This document shows, one piece after another, positions 24,972-33,659 of a stretch of 64,000 nucleotides of DNA; the stretch's first letter is position 1; the number at the start of each line of letters is the position of its first letter. The position numbers were made by a program, and so were the translations under genes. Below the pieces are notes generated by a model. That model saw only the letters and a list, made by a program, of their open reading frames with translations, made no database searches and was not told the DNA's origin. The stretch is from Phycisphaerae bacterium (lineage in GTDB: Bacteria > Planctomycetota > Phycisphaerae > UBA1845 > UTPLA1), in NCBI GenBank assembly GCA_035275405.1, contig DATEMU010000014.1, positions 225,937-289,936 on the forward strand, given 5' to 3'.

Positions 24972-26582
24972 TCAGCCGAATAGGCTCTTCGTTTCGATGC
25001 GCCGGCAGGTTTCGGAAAGTTCCGGCCAGCGTTCGACAAATCCTCGTGCTGAAATGCGACCCAACTCACTCGGCTCAATTTTGTGCAGCCCGCCGCCGTA
25101 GACTCGCCCTTCGCCGCGTAGTTCATGACCGGTGATACGACCGAGGATGTCAAACACGATTGCCGCGCGGTCAGGATGCCGATGCAGCATCGTGGCAAGT
25201 CCCGGCTGCGGGAAAAGCATCAGGTAGAGATTCGTCGCAATTGCCTGCGATCGGTTCCAGATGAACCGGAATGGCCGCTTGTCGTTAGCGCCGCGCCCCA
25301 TGTAAGTGCAGACGAAGGGTGCGGGTTCACGCTGCTCCTGCCTGTACCAGGGGGTGCGTTTGCCGACCAGATACCCGTCCCTCACACCGAGAGCCTTGGC
25401 GCTGCGCAGATACTCCCAAAAGGCCGGATGGCGATTCGCAAGCATCGGCTCTGGAAGGTCGCAATCAATGACGCAGAGTTGAGGGGCGATTACCGGATAC
25501 CCGTCATCGTCGCAATCGAGGACCGTTGCCTTCAACATCCTTGGACTAGGCAGGATCGGCCGAAGGTAGCGCTTAGGAATCCGACGGCGCTCCGCGTCGG
25601 CTCGATCGAGGACGAAGAACTTGTTGCTGCCTGTCGCGATTCCCCTGCGTATCCGAAAGAAATCACCGAGCATCGGCCCGGCATCATCGGTCGATACGCA
25701 TCGGTCGTTCTTCGCATGGCTCGGAAACACCGTCCACTTACGGGCGCTTCGCAACTGAGGGAGCGTGAGTGACGCCGTTGCATGCGGATTGTCCAGCGTC
25801 CCGCCGAAGGTAAACTCGACCGCGTGTCCCTCCGACGGAGGGAATTTGCGGAAGACGAGTACTACGGAGGACACCAGCGCGTCATCGAATTGCACATCGT
25901 CGGGATCGAATCGGTGAGCGCGGACTAGCGTCACGCGGTCCGTAAGGAACCGCTTGAGAGCGGTACCGTAGTTCACGTCCATAAACTCGGATGGGATCAG
26001 CCACGCCGCCCAACCGCCGTCCTCCATCCACGCCGTGGCGAGCAGCACGAAATAGACGTACAAACCCGCAAGCCCGTTCACTTCAATGCCGGTGAGTTTG
26101 TACGTCTGCGCTTGCAGGCGTTCCTTGTCCACGCGATCCAGATGATGGTGCCGCACATAAGGCGGGTTGGCCAGAATCAGGTTCGGAGCGGCGGGAATCG
26201 ATCCGTTGCCCGCAAGGCGCGTGAAGTCCCCTTGGACGACTTCCAAGCCGGAGTTCGCCCAAAGGTCTCGGGCAGCCCGGCAAAACGCACCGTCGATTTC
26301 AATGCCGACGGCGCTTGCGATTCGACCCTTGCCTAACGCCGTCACCGCCGCGGAGAAGAAACTGCCTGTCCCAATCGCAGGATCGGCGAAGCGAATGCCA
26401 CGCTTGCTCTTGCCAACCTGTTTGGCGACGAACCGGGCAATTTCGACGGCGAGGGCGTTCGGCGTTGCGAACTGGCCGAGGCGATTGCGCTCGGCAGCGC
26501 TGCGCTTTGCATCGAGAGACACCTGTACCGCCTGTCGGCGCGCCTCATTTGGAACACTTGTTATGGTCGCCGCGAGCGTCAT
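24972..26582 (-). CDS. N6-adenine DNA methyltransferase of XamI-type R-M system
   Basis: A 536-residue gamma-type adenine methyltransferase. LGQFATPNALAVEIARFV near residue 36 is the typical opening helix, RFADPAIGTGSFFSAAV motif I, VGIEIDGAF motif II and LILANPPYVRHHHLD motif IV with catalytic NPPY. The C-terminal half is the target-recognition region (GIATGSNKFFVLDRADAE, KRYLRPILPSPRML are typical of the Eco57I/TaqI-like tail). Its start overlaps the stop of the upstream restriction gene (26579-26582), so modification follows restriction in one operon. By the partner's family, the pair should act at GTCGAC (XamI is a SalI isoschizomer), but that specificity is inferred. Confidence 0.9.
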   Translation of the reverse strand: MTLAATITSVPNEARRQAVQVSLDAKRSAAERNRLGQFATPNALAVEIARFVAKQVGKSKRGIRFADPAIGTGSFFSAAVTALGKGRIASAVGIEIDGAFCRAARDLWANSGLEVVQGDFTRLAGNGSIPAAPNLILANPPYVRHHHLDRVDKERLQAQTYKLTGIEVNGLAGLYVYFVLLATAWMEDGGWAAWLIPSEFMDVNYGTALKRFLTDRVTLVRAHRFDPDDVQFDDALVSSVVLVFRKFPPSEGHAVEFTFGGTLDNPHATASLTLPQLRSARKWTVFPSHAKNDRCVSTDDAGPMLGDFFRIRRGIATGSNKFFVLDRADAERRRIPKRYLRPILPSPRMLKATVLDCDDDGYPVIAPQLCVIDCDLPEPMLANRHPAFWEYLRSAKALGVRDGYLVGKRTPWYRQEQREPAPFVCTYMGRGANDKRPFRFIWNRSQAIATNLYLMLFPQPGLATMLHRHPDRAAIVFDILGRITGHELRGEGRVYGGGLHKIEPSELGRISARGFVERWPELSETCRRIETKSLFG

Positions 26583-27538
26583 AGACCCAGCTTTTCAAGA
26601 TCGCCGATGCGATGTTCCCACACCCAATCAAGGCCTTCGGCGGCCTCATAGCCAAGATAATCGCTACCGAAGTAGCCGCAAAGGAACAGGACGAACGGCA
26701 CGGAATCGCCGTACGTCGCCTGCAATTGATGGATCTTCGTCGCCTCTTCCTTGCGCCGCTTGTTGGTGTTGGTGAAGTCGCCGGCCGACTTGGCCTCGAT
26801 CAGAATCGGCAGCCGATCTTTGTTAGGCTTCTTCGGCTGAATCACGACGTCGACCGGGATGTTCACCACGACCTTTTTTCCGACCGGCAAGTTCATCCTG
26901 AAGGCGTATGTACCGGGTTCCATGTCCTTCAGCGGCTTGCCTGAGGCGTGTGCCTGCTTACGATAGCCCCGCTTGTCGAGGAAATCGCCGATCATGGCAA
27001 GCTGCCGTTGTTCCTGGGCGTTCCGTACGATCGGGTTGGCCATCGCGCTGCACAGCCGGTCAGCGACGATGGTCGAAGCGCGGTCGCGCTCATGCGCCGT
27101 CGGCGATTTGCAGGCATCGAGCCAGGGAAAGATGTCGCGGTCAAGTAGCTCGCTCAGCACGCGGCACACCGAGCCGAGATGCTGCGCCAGCAACTCCGGG
27201 GACATCCGCTTTGCCAGCTTGCCGGCTTCCATGCAGCCGATCAGCGCTTTGTTGGCTCCGGCAAGCCCGACAAGACGATCGACGGCCAGGGGAGGCGCCG
27301 TACACATCCGGAGCGTGGGGAGCGCTCCGGGGTTGGCCTTGAGGGTTTCCGCATTGAGGCTGCGCAGATCGTCCGTGGCAAGGAGTGACGCCTTGACGTG
27401 TTCGGTCGTCTTGACCCGCGTCGAGCGGAACGCCTCCGGAGCGAACCGCATAAACCAGCGGTTGAATTGGTCGACCGAGGCCGCGATGTCGGCCTTCCAT
27501 AGATGCGGCTTATCGGCGTTGATCTTGGCAGGCGGCAA
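26579..27538 (-). CDS. XamI-family type II restriction endonuclease
   Basis: A 319-residue protein. Its opening ADKPHLWKADIAASVDQFNR and WFMRFAPEAFRSTR, then LLATDDLRSLNAETLKANPG and LRMCTAPPLAVDRLVGLAGA, follow the pattern I know from XamI restriction enzymes. The catalytic PD-(D/E)XK site is probably VDVVIQPKK ... LPILIEAKSAGDFTNTNKRR (D, E and K near residues 228-252). It is the first gene of a two-gene operon with its methyltransferase. The ATG at 27538 opens the frame; no alternative is better. Expected to cleave unmethylated GTCGAC if the family specificity is kept. Confidence 0.85.
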   Translation of the reverse strand: MPPAKINADKPHLWKADIAASVDQFNRWFMRFAPEAFRSTRVKTTEHVKASLLATDDLRSLNAETLKANPGALPTLRMCTAPPLAVDRLVGLAGANKALIGCMEAGKLAKRMSPELLAQHLGSVCRVLSELLDRDIFPWLDACKSPTAHERDRASTIVADRLCSAMANPIVRNAQEQRQLAMIGDFLDKRGYRKQAHASGKPLKDMEPGTYAFRMNLPVGKKVVVNIPVDVVIQPKKPNKDRLPILIEAKSAGDFTNTNKRRKEEATKIHQLQATYGDSVPFVLFLCGYFGSDYLGYEAAEGLDWVWEHRIGDLEKLGL

Positions 27539-27634
27539 TCCGTTGCTCCGTGAAAGTTCGCGTCACTTCACCGTATTACATTACCGGAATTACGTCCAGC
27601 CCGACGACACACCCTAATGCCCAGGCCATGTTCT

Positions 27635-27643
27635 TGTTATACT
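27635..27643 (+). promoter_or_regulatory. Extended -10 promoter before the glycosylase-methyltransferase cassette
   Basis: TGTTATACT matches an extended -10 element (TGnTATAAT). No good -35 is seen, as is usual for extended -10 promoters. Transcription would begin within a few bases of the GTG at 27651, leaving almost no leader. Confidence 0.45.
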
Positions 27644-27650
27644 GAAAAGC

Positions 27651-28394
27651 GTGTTGGAGCGAGATTCGAAGGTGAACAAGTCTACGAAAAAGGGCCTCGT
27701 GGCCTCAGGCAGCATCTGGAAACGCAATCAGGTTACTCGCCGCAGGGTAATTCAACGCGTTTGTCAGTGCCTTACGGTCGCACATGGGTGCCCTCGGCTC
27801 GGCAACCCACGTGATCCACTCGACGATCTTGTTTACATCATCATCTCGAACAAAACGACCGCCTCGACGGCGCAACGAGTCTATCGTGACCTGAAGGCAC
27901 GTTTTCCCTGCTGGCGCGATATGATCGGAAACGGAAGGGCGTTGCGCTCGATCTTACGACCTGCGGGGCTTTCGACGGTGAAGTCCGCCCAACTCGTTCG
28001 CGCCGTCACTCAAATTGACCACGATATCGGTACTTGTGATTTGCGATCACTTCGGAACCTGCCTCCTGAAAGGGCCGAGAAGTACCTGTGTTCCCTGTCT
28101 GGTGTTTCAACGAAAGTCGCCAGATGTATCATGATGTACACGATGAATGCGCGCGTGTTGCCGGTAGATTCGCACGTACATCGCGTCGCCAGTCGTCTCG
28201 GCTGGACGGCTCGCAAACGCGCGGACCAGTGCCACCAGGAACTAGAGGCGTTGGTTCCGCCGAGCCGGCGGTTTGCGTTCCATGTCGATTGTATCGTACT
28301 CGGACGCACGGTATGTCGTCCCCGACACCCTCGTTGCACCCAATGCTGCATTAGCGGATACTGTCCATCAAGTAGGGCGAAACATGGATCGTAA
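27651..28394 (+). CDS. HhH-GPD DNA glycosylase, EndoIII/Mig-like, coupled to C5 methyltransferase
   Basis: A protein of up to 247 residues of the endonuclease III superfamily. The helix-hairpin-helix and active site read LSGVSTKVARCIMM (catalytic-type Lys) and VLPVDSHVHRVASRLGW (catalytic Asp). The 4Fe-4S loop is exact: C-x6-C-x2-C-x5-C in CRPRHPRCTQCCISGYC. Fusion or linkage of such enzymes with C5 methyltransferases is known from Mig.Mth, a T:G mismatch glycosylase that repairs deaminated 5-methylcytosine. Here the gene overlaps the start of a C5 methyltransferase, so it is probably the repair partner, doing the job of Vsr. Start is GTG 27651, or GTG 27672 eight codons later; neither has a strong ribosome-binding site. 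Confidence 0.85.
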   Translation: MLERDSKVNKSTKKGLVASGSIWKRNQVTRRRVIQRVCQCLTVAHGCPRLGNPRDPLDDLVYIIISNKTTASTAQRVYRDLKARFPCWRDMIGNGRALRSILRPAGLSTVKSAQLVRAVTQIDHDIGTCDLRSLRNLPPERAEKYLCSLSGVSTKVARCIMMYTMNARVLPVDSHVHRVASRLGWTARKRADQCHQELEALVPPSRRFAFHVDCIVLGRTVCRPRHPRCTQCCISGYCPSSRAKHGS

Positions 28395-29535
28395 GAAGGG
28401 CCGATTCACAGCAGTTGATTTGTTTTGCGGAGTCGGCGGAATGTCGCTCGGCTTCGAGCAAGCTGGTTTCAAGATACTTGCCGGGTTCGACTCGAATCCA
28501 ATCAACGTAACATCCTACGCCCATAATTTTCCAAAGGGTCATGCCTTCGAAGCCGATCTTTCAAGAATTACCGGGCCAGAGATTCGTCGACTCGTGGGGC
28601 TTAAGAAGAAGGATCGCATAGATGTTCTGTTTGGCGGCCCGCCATGCCAAGGCATTTCAGTTATTGGCAAGAGGGAAATTGCGGATCGCCGCAACGGACT
28701 ACTATTCCATTTCGCCAGATTGGTTCGCCAGTTGCAACCTCGTTACTTTGTGGTCGAAAACGTGGGAGGCCTTGTGCTGGGGGAGGCGCGATCACTGCTC
28801 GAGTCTTTTGTCCGGCGGGCCAAACTCGCCGGGTATCACGTACAGGATGTTGACGTTCTTTGCGCGAGCGATTTCGGTGTCCCCCAGCGTCGAGAACGAG
28901 TGTTTATCTTCGGATGTCTCAAACGTCTGGACCTTCCGGCCTACCCAAGTCCTTGCAATCCAGCGTCGGCAGTTTGGGGGACACGCAAGCCCACTGTATG
29001 GAGCGCAATCGGAGATATTCCAGATGTAGATCGATTTGAGTACCTCTTGGAGAAAGACGAGCTGATTGATCCGCTCGGACAACCGCGCGCATATGCAGCC
29101 GTCTTAAGAGGAAACGTCGACGATCCCAAAGATCATGCTCCAGCACGCAGGTTTTCCTCGCGTAAGCTCGGCGGGTGCCTTCGTACGATTCACTCCAAAG
29201 AGACGGTGAAACGATTCGCTTATACGGAACCAGGAACGAGCGAACCAACAAGTCGATATTTCCGCCTTGAGAAGACCGGAAAGGCGAACACATTGCGGGC
29301 CGGGACCGGTCCGGACTACGGTTCATATACGGCTGCGCGTCCGATCCATCCCGTTCATCCGCGGTGCATCACGGTAAGAGAGGCCGCCAGGTTACACTCT
29401 TTCCCAGACTGGTTTAGTTTTCACCCCACAAAGTGGCACGGCTTTCAGCAGGTTGGGAATTCCGTACCGCCGCTATTCGCGCGCGCGGTTGCGCGCGAGA
29501 TTGTCGCGGTGCTTCGGGCCGGGAACACCGCGTAG
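28384..29535 (+). CDS. C5-cytosine DNA methyltransferase
   Basis: A 383-residue enzyme with all diagnostic motifs in order: FTAVDLFCGVGGMSLGFEQA (I), DVLFGGPPCQGISVIG (IV, catalytic Cys), RYFVVENVGG (VI), DFGVPQRRERVFIFG (VIII), a target-recognition region of roughly 110 residues, and GFQQVGNSVPPLFARAVARE (IX-X). It transfers methyl groups from SAM to cytosine C5 in a double-stranded target that cannot be predicted. The ATG at 28384 overlaps the glycosylase stop by 11 bases. A GHKL ATPase gene follows 47 bp downstream. The longer in-frame start at 28273 is rejected since it lies inside the glycosylase gene. Confidence 0.93.
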   Translation: MDRKKGRFTAVDLFCGVGGMSLGFEQAGFKILAGFDSNPINVTSYAHNFPKGHAFEADLSRITGPEIRRLVGLKKKDRIDVLFGGPPCQGISVIGKREIADRRNGLLFHFARLVRQLQPRYFVVENVGGLVLGEARSLLESFVRRAKLAGYHVQDVDVLCASDFGVPQRRERVFIFGCLKRLDLPAYPSPCNPASAVWGTRKPTVWSAIGDIPDVDRFEYLLEKDELIDPLGQPRAYAAVLRGNVDDPKDHAPARRFSSRKLGGCLRTIHSKETVKRFAYTEPGTSEPTSRYFRLEKTGKANTLRAGTGPDYGSYTAARPIHPVHPRCITVREAARLHSFPDWFSFHPTKWHGFQQVGNSVPPLFARAVAREIVAVLRAGNTA

Positions 29536-29582
29536 GACGGCGTTCGACGGCCTCACAGACTTGCAGAATAGTGGAGCAATCG

Positions 29583-30992
29583 ATGACGCGACGCACTTAC
29601 GAAGACGTACCAGCGCATCCCGTGAAGTCCTTCTTCGTCCACATGCTTACGCGGGACATTTCGGTTTCCGATGCCATCCTCGATCTACTTGACAATTGTG
29701 TCGATGGGATAATCCGCAAGACCAAGGGTAAACGATCGGGAACGACTCCGTACAAGGGCTACAAGGCGCAGATTGACATAGGCAAGGACTCCTTCAGCAT
29801 ACACGATAACTGTGGCGGCATTCCTTGGAACCTACACGAGTACGCATTTCGCATGGGGCGCGCCAAGGCGGATCAGGATGCGGGTCTGCCTGTGGTTGGC
29901 ACATATGGGATCGGAATGAAGAGAGCCATTTTCAAGATCGGGAAGAGCTGCCTGATTCAAACGCAGAATGGCAAAGATGCATACGACGTTGAACTCTCGC
30001 CTTCGTGGATGAAAGATGAAAACCAGTGGACCATCCCCGTTGAAGCCGCCAAGACGCGCATGAAAGAGGACGGCACCACGATCGTCATCGAGAAACTCAA
30101 TAAGGGCGTCTCAGAACTGTTTGGTGACAACGCGAAGTCCTTTCGTCGCGATTTTGAGGCACAGGTAGCCAGTCATTATGCTTTCATCATAAGCAAAGGC
30201 TTTTCCGTAGAAGTCAACGGACGTCCAGTTTCGCCGTTGCCAACGAAGCTTGCCTTCGAAAAGTCCAACAAGACAAAGGCGATTCGGCCTTTTGTATACA
30301 CGACTCACACAAATGGCGTCGATGTATTCATGGCTGTCGGGTTCACCAGGCCAATTCCCTCAGAGGAAGAAATCGCCGCGGAGCAAGTCGAGGCGCGCTA
30401 TTCCACGCTCGACGCCGGTTGGACGGTCGTGTGCAATGACCGGGCAGTGCTCTACTGTGATCGCACCGAACTGACCGGCTGGGGTGAAGCCGGCGTGCCA
30501 AAGTACCATACACAATTCATTGCGATTTCCGGAGTAGTCGAGTTCAGGAGCAACGACGCTTCGCGACTGCCAACCACGACAACCAAGAGAGGAATTGACG
30601 CGGCGTCCCCCTTGTACCTTCAAGTAAAAAACAAGATGCGCGAAGGTATGGCACTGTTCACGAATTACACTAATAAGTGGAAGGGCCGCGAACTGGTACA
30701 ACAGGCGAGGGCACAGATAGACAGCGCAGCGCCCGCGGGTATTGAAGAAATCAAACAGAGGGTCGCCAAACTGCGACTGACCCATGTAAAGTCGCGCTTG
30801 CGAGGTCGGCAATACAAGCCAACGTTGCCAATGCCCTCGCATACAGCAGGAGACACGCGACGAATCAGTTATTCGAAGCCACTTGGCGAGGTTGAGCAAG
30901 TCTCGGATTATTTGTTTGACGACGATGGACAGACACCATCCGTGGTTGGCGAGCGGTGCTTTGACGAGATACTCAAGGAGGCGAAACAATGA
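29583..30992 (+). CDS. GHKL (MORC/MutL/Hsp90-like) ATPase of the C5-methyltransferase cassette
   Basis: A 469-residue protein with the Bergerat ATP-binding fold: SDAILDLLDNCVDGII (N box, Asn), FSIHDNCGGIPWNL (G1, D-x-x-G), VVGTYGIGMKRAIFKIG (G2) and GTTIVIEKL (G3). The remaining S5-like domain and C-terminal region hold no recognisable nuclease motif. MORC-like GHKL ATPases associated with DNA methyltransferases were described as parts of restriction-modification-like systems (Iyer, Abhiman and Aravind). The ATG at 29583 has GGAG 7 bases upstream; the longer start at 29433 would overlap the methyltransferase. Its last codon overlaps the next gene (ATGA at 30989). Probably the ATP-driven clamp of a restriction complex; inference. 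Confidence 0.85.
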   Translation: MTRRTYEDVPAHPVKSFFVHMLTRDISVSDAILDLLDNCVDGIIRKTKGKRSGTTPYKGYKAQIDIGKDSFSIHDNCGGIPWNLHEYAFRMGRAKADQDAGLPVVGTYGIGMKRAIFKIGKSCLIQTQNGKDAYDVELSPSWMKDENQWTIPVEAAKTRMKEDGTTIVIEKLNKGVSELFGDNAKSFRRDFEAQVASHYAFIISKGFSVEVNGRPVSPLPTKLAFEKSNKTKAIRPFVYTTHTNGVDVFMAVGFTRPIPSEEEIAAEQVEARYSTLDAGWTVVCNDRAVLYCDRTELTGWGEAGVPKYHTQFIAISGVVEFRSNDASRLPTTTTKRGIDAASPLYLQVKNKMREGMALFTNYTNKWKGRELVQQARAQIDSAAPAGIEEIKQRVAKLRLTHVKSRLRGRQYKPTLPMPSHTAGDTRRISYSKPLGEVEQVSDYLFDDDGQTPSVVGERCFDEILKEAKQ

Positions 30993-31993
30993 GGCACCCA
31001 GCTTACCAACTCCGTCCGTACAAGGCCGTAGATCGAGCGCTCCTTATAGACATTCTTACTAGGCTGGATGGATATGCTACGTTTTCATCATCGGAGACCG
31101 ACTACACGTACTACTCACTGGGGGGACCGTTTCTCGAAGATTTTCGACTAATCCAACAGCGTTTCCCCGACATTGCATTGGTCTCTATCGAGAGTGACCA
31201 CCATACCTTCAGACGGCAGAAATTTCATCGCCCATCGAAGCGCATTCGACTTGTTCGCAAATCGCTTTCCGACTTCATTGCTGAGATGTCCGATAGCGGG
31301 CCATCCATTTTTTGGCTGGACTACATTGATAATACCTACGCTCGTTTCGATGAATTCATGAAGCTGCTATCGCAGGTGGGAGAGAGGAGCATCGTAAAGG
31401 TCACACTCCGTGCCGAAATGCAAGACTGGCGTTTGAATACAGAAGAAAAGGAAAAGGCTCTATCAAAAGAGGTGGCGGATCTATTGGAGAAGCGGTTCTT
31501 GGAGGACTTTAGGATACAGTACTCGAATGTTGCGCCAACAGCGGTTGAGCCGAGTATGTTCCGTGAAAACCGCTTCCCGAAGCTCCTTCAGGATATGCTT
31601 CAGATTGCTGCGGAGAAGGCGTTGCCGGCAGGGACCGGGCTCATATTTCAGCCATTAGCGTCTACCCGATACAGCGACAAGACGCAGATGCTCAGTTTGG
31701 TTGGAATTGTTTGCAGTCCAGGGGACCGCAATGAGATTAGCGACCGCTTGAAAACGTGGCGATTTGCGAATCTGGATTGGAGCGATCCAGCATTGATCTC
31801 ATTGCCTGTACTTAGCATAAAAGAGAGGCTTCATCTAGATAAGTATCTTCCGGAAACAAAGCCTGACGGAAAATCGCTCGTCAAGGCGCTCGGCTATAAC
31901 GTCGATGATGACCGAAAATCGTCCGTCGAAATGATGGCACAGTACAGTGCGTGCCATTCGCACTATCCGCATTTTGCCCGCGTGATGGTTTGA
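30989..31993 (+). CDS. Unrecognised protein with methyltransferase-fold-like pattern, coupled to the GHKL ATPase
   Basis: A 334-residue protein I cannot assign. The region YYSLGGPFLEDFRLIQQRF, ALVSIESDHHTFRRQ, LSDFIAEM and SIFWLDYIDNTYARFDEF follows the order glycine loop, acidic residue after strand 2, and D after strand 4 expected of a Rossmann SAM-methyltransferase, though the loop is degenerate. The second half (GTGLIFQPLASTRYSDKTQM, MLSLVGIVC) is unknown. Translation is coupled to the GHKL gene by ATGA. As last gene of the glycosylase-C5 methyltransferase-GHKL cassette it is the best candidate for the missing effector or sensor. No PD-(D/E)XK, HNH or PLD motif is obvious. Confidence 0.75.
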   Translation: MRHPAYQLRPYKAVDRALLIDILTRLDGYATFSSSETDYTYYSLGGPFLEDFRLIQQRFPDIALVSIESDHHTFRRQKFHRPSKRIRLVRKSLSDFIAEMSDSGPSIFWLDYIDNTYARFDEFMKLLSQVGERSIVKVTLRAEMQDWRLNTEEKEKALSKEVADLLEKRFLEDFRIQYSNVAPTAVEPSMFRENRFPKLLQDMLQIAAEKALPAGTGLIFQPLASTRYSDKTQMLSLVGIVCSPGDRNEISDRLKTWRFANLDWSDPALISLPVLSIKERLHLDKYLPETKPDGKSLVKALGYNVDDDRKSSVEMMAQYSACHSHYPHFARVMV

Positions 31994-32064
31994 CGTACAG
32001 CTGGAGTCGTTCAGATGCCGCGCGTTGTTATTTCAGGCAGGCGGGATCGTGTATTCATCGGCCC

Positions 32065-32439
32065 TCACGCCGGCAACTCGCTTTGCTTGATCACCGAAAA
32101 CCGACCCTCACCCCTCGACTCAAGCGCCAGGGCTTCATGCTCGGCGTCCTCTTGGTACCGCCACCCGCGTTCCATCCTGTTGTCGTGGTAGAACACGTTT
32201 CCCTTGAGGTCCACGATGACGTACAGGTCTTCCGTCTCCGGGATGCTCAGGAGAATCGTCTTCGAGGCGCGGCTGGCGTCGAACGCCTCATCGTTCTCGT
32301 ATTCGCAGATCGCGTCCCCCGAGAAAACGACGAGCGAGCCCTCGTCCCGGTTGACGGTGACGAGGTAAATACCGCCGCCGCTCTGCCACGCCTCTCCGCC
32401 CACGATCGCCGCAAGTTGTTCGGCTGTCCGCTCGTCCAT
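32065..32439 (-). CDS. Small hypothetical protein, 124 aa
   Basis: An acidic 124-residue protein with alternating strands (GGIYLVTVNRDEGSLVVFSG, LYVIVDLKGNVFYHDNR) and no recognised domain. The ribosome-binding site AAAGGAG lies 9 bases before the ATG, which supports it as a real gene. It is alone, on the strand opposite the preceding cassette and just downstream of the Fic gene on the same strand (100 bp gap), so it may be co-transcribed with fic. Function unknown; a Fic antitoxin is conceivable only from position. Confidence 0.65.
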   Translation of the reverse strand: MDERTAEQLAAIVGGEAWQSGGGIYLVTVNRDEGSLVVFSGDAICEYENDEAFDASRASKTILLSIPETEDLYVIVDLKGNVFYHDNRMERGWRYQEDAEHEALALESRGEGRFSVIKQSELPA

Positions 32440-32539
32440 TTCTGAATCTCCTTTCCAATTATACTACATGGCAAGGTCGATAGACGGCACTCCGCCGTGA
32501 CGCGAATAAGCGGCCGTGACCTGTTGGCCTTGCCTCGCT

Positions 32540-33658
32540 TTACGCCAAAACCTTCTCCGCATCGGCTAATCGGTAGCTCGTACTTCGGCCCCCCCCGGCG
32601 TTCTGTGCGATGATGCCTTTTTCCAGTAGTTCCTGAATGTCCCGCAGCGCCGTGTCCGTCGAGCACTTAGCGAGCTTGGCGTACTTCGAGGTCGTAAGGA
32701 ATCCCTTAAATCCGTTTAGCAAACGATTGATGACCAATCGCTGCCGGTCGTTGACCGGCCGGCGATTGATTCGCTGCCACAACCTCGCTTTGTAGAGCAC
32801 CGCGCCAAGCGCCGCCTCCGCGCCATCTAGTGCGCGGCCCAGGCAGCCCAAGAACCAATCCAGCCAGCGCGTGATGTCCACGTGGCCGCGCTGCGCTCTT
32901 TCCAATTCCAAATAGTAGTTCTTCCGCTCCGCCTCAATTTGCGACGACATGCTGTAGAAGCGGTCTTTCGTGCCGTCGGCGCGGGCAAGGGTCATGTCTG
33001 CGATGGCGCGCGCGATTCGGCCATTGCCATCCTCAAACGGATGGATGGTGACGAACCAGAAATGCGCGAGCGCGGCCTTAAGCACCGGGTCAACCGACAC
33101 CGGCGCGTTGAACCACTTGATGAAGCCGGTCATTTCGGAATTGAGGCGATCCGCCTCCGGTGCCTCGAAATGGACCTTCTCACGGCCATACGGCCCGGAG
33201 ACGACTTGCATCGGCCCGGCTTCCTTGGGACGCCAAGCACCGACGGTGATCCCGCGCATGCCGGTGCGCCCGGTCGGGAAAAGCGAGGCGTGCCAGTCGA
33301 AGAGTCGTTTCTTGGTGAGCGGCGACTCGAATTTGCGAGTCGCGTCGAGCATCATTTCGACTACGCCCTCGACATCCCGGCCTGCCTTCGGAAGCCCCGC
33401 CGCGTCGAGGCCGAGTCTTCGGGCGATCGACGAGCGCACCTCCTCGGGGTTGAGCATTTCCCCTTCGATGGCGGAAGACTTAACGACATCGCTGGTGAGC
33501 ACGGTAAGGGTCGCTTCCGCGCGCAAGTCGAAACCCAACGCTTCCATTTTACCGAGCAACCGGCCTTGTTTATGTCGTACGGCCGCCAAAGGGGCGGCGA
33601 GCGCATCGCTGTCCCAAGTAAACTTTGGCCAATCAGGCTGTTCGTGAATGTAGGTCAT
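32540..33658 (-). CDS. Fic-family AMPylator-type protein with N-terminal DUF4172 and C-terminal winged helix
   Basis: A 372-residue Fic protein that should transfer AMP or another nucleotide moiety onto a target hydroxyl. The core motif HPFEDGNGRIAR (near residue 210) is intact. The inhibitory helix motif SSAIEGE (about residue 62) lies N-terminal, making it a self-inhibited class II Fic protein. DUF4172 begins at MTYIHEQPDWPKFTWD, which is why 33658 rather than 33670 is chosen. The C-terminal segment KFLTTSKYAKLAKCSTDTAL-type sequence (about 320-340) is a winged helix that could bind DNA. A consensus promoter overlain by four copies of one word stands upstream, suggesting autoregulation by that domain. 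Confidence 0.9.
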   Translation of the reverse strand: MTYIHEQPDWPKFTWDSDALAAPLAAVRHKQGRLLGKMEALGFDLRAEATLTVLTSDVVKSSAIEGEMLNPEEVRSSIARRLGLDAAGLPKAGRDVEGVVEMMLDATRKFESPLTKKRLFDWHASLFPTGRTGMRGITVGAWRPKEAGPMQVVSGPYGREKVHFEAPEADRLNSEMTGFIKWFNAPVSVDPVLKAALAHFWFVTIHPFEDGNGRIARAIADMTLARADGTKDRFYSMSSQIEAERKNYYLELERAQRGHVDITRWLDWFLGCLGRALDGAEAALGAVLYKARLWQRINRRPVNDRQRLVINRLLNGFKGFLTTSKYAKLAKCSTDTALRDIQELLEKGIIAQNAGGGRSTSYRLADAEKVLA

Positions 33659-33659
33659 A

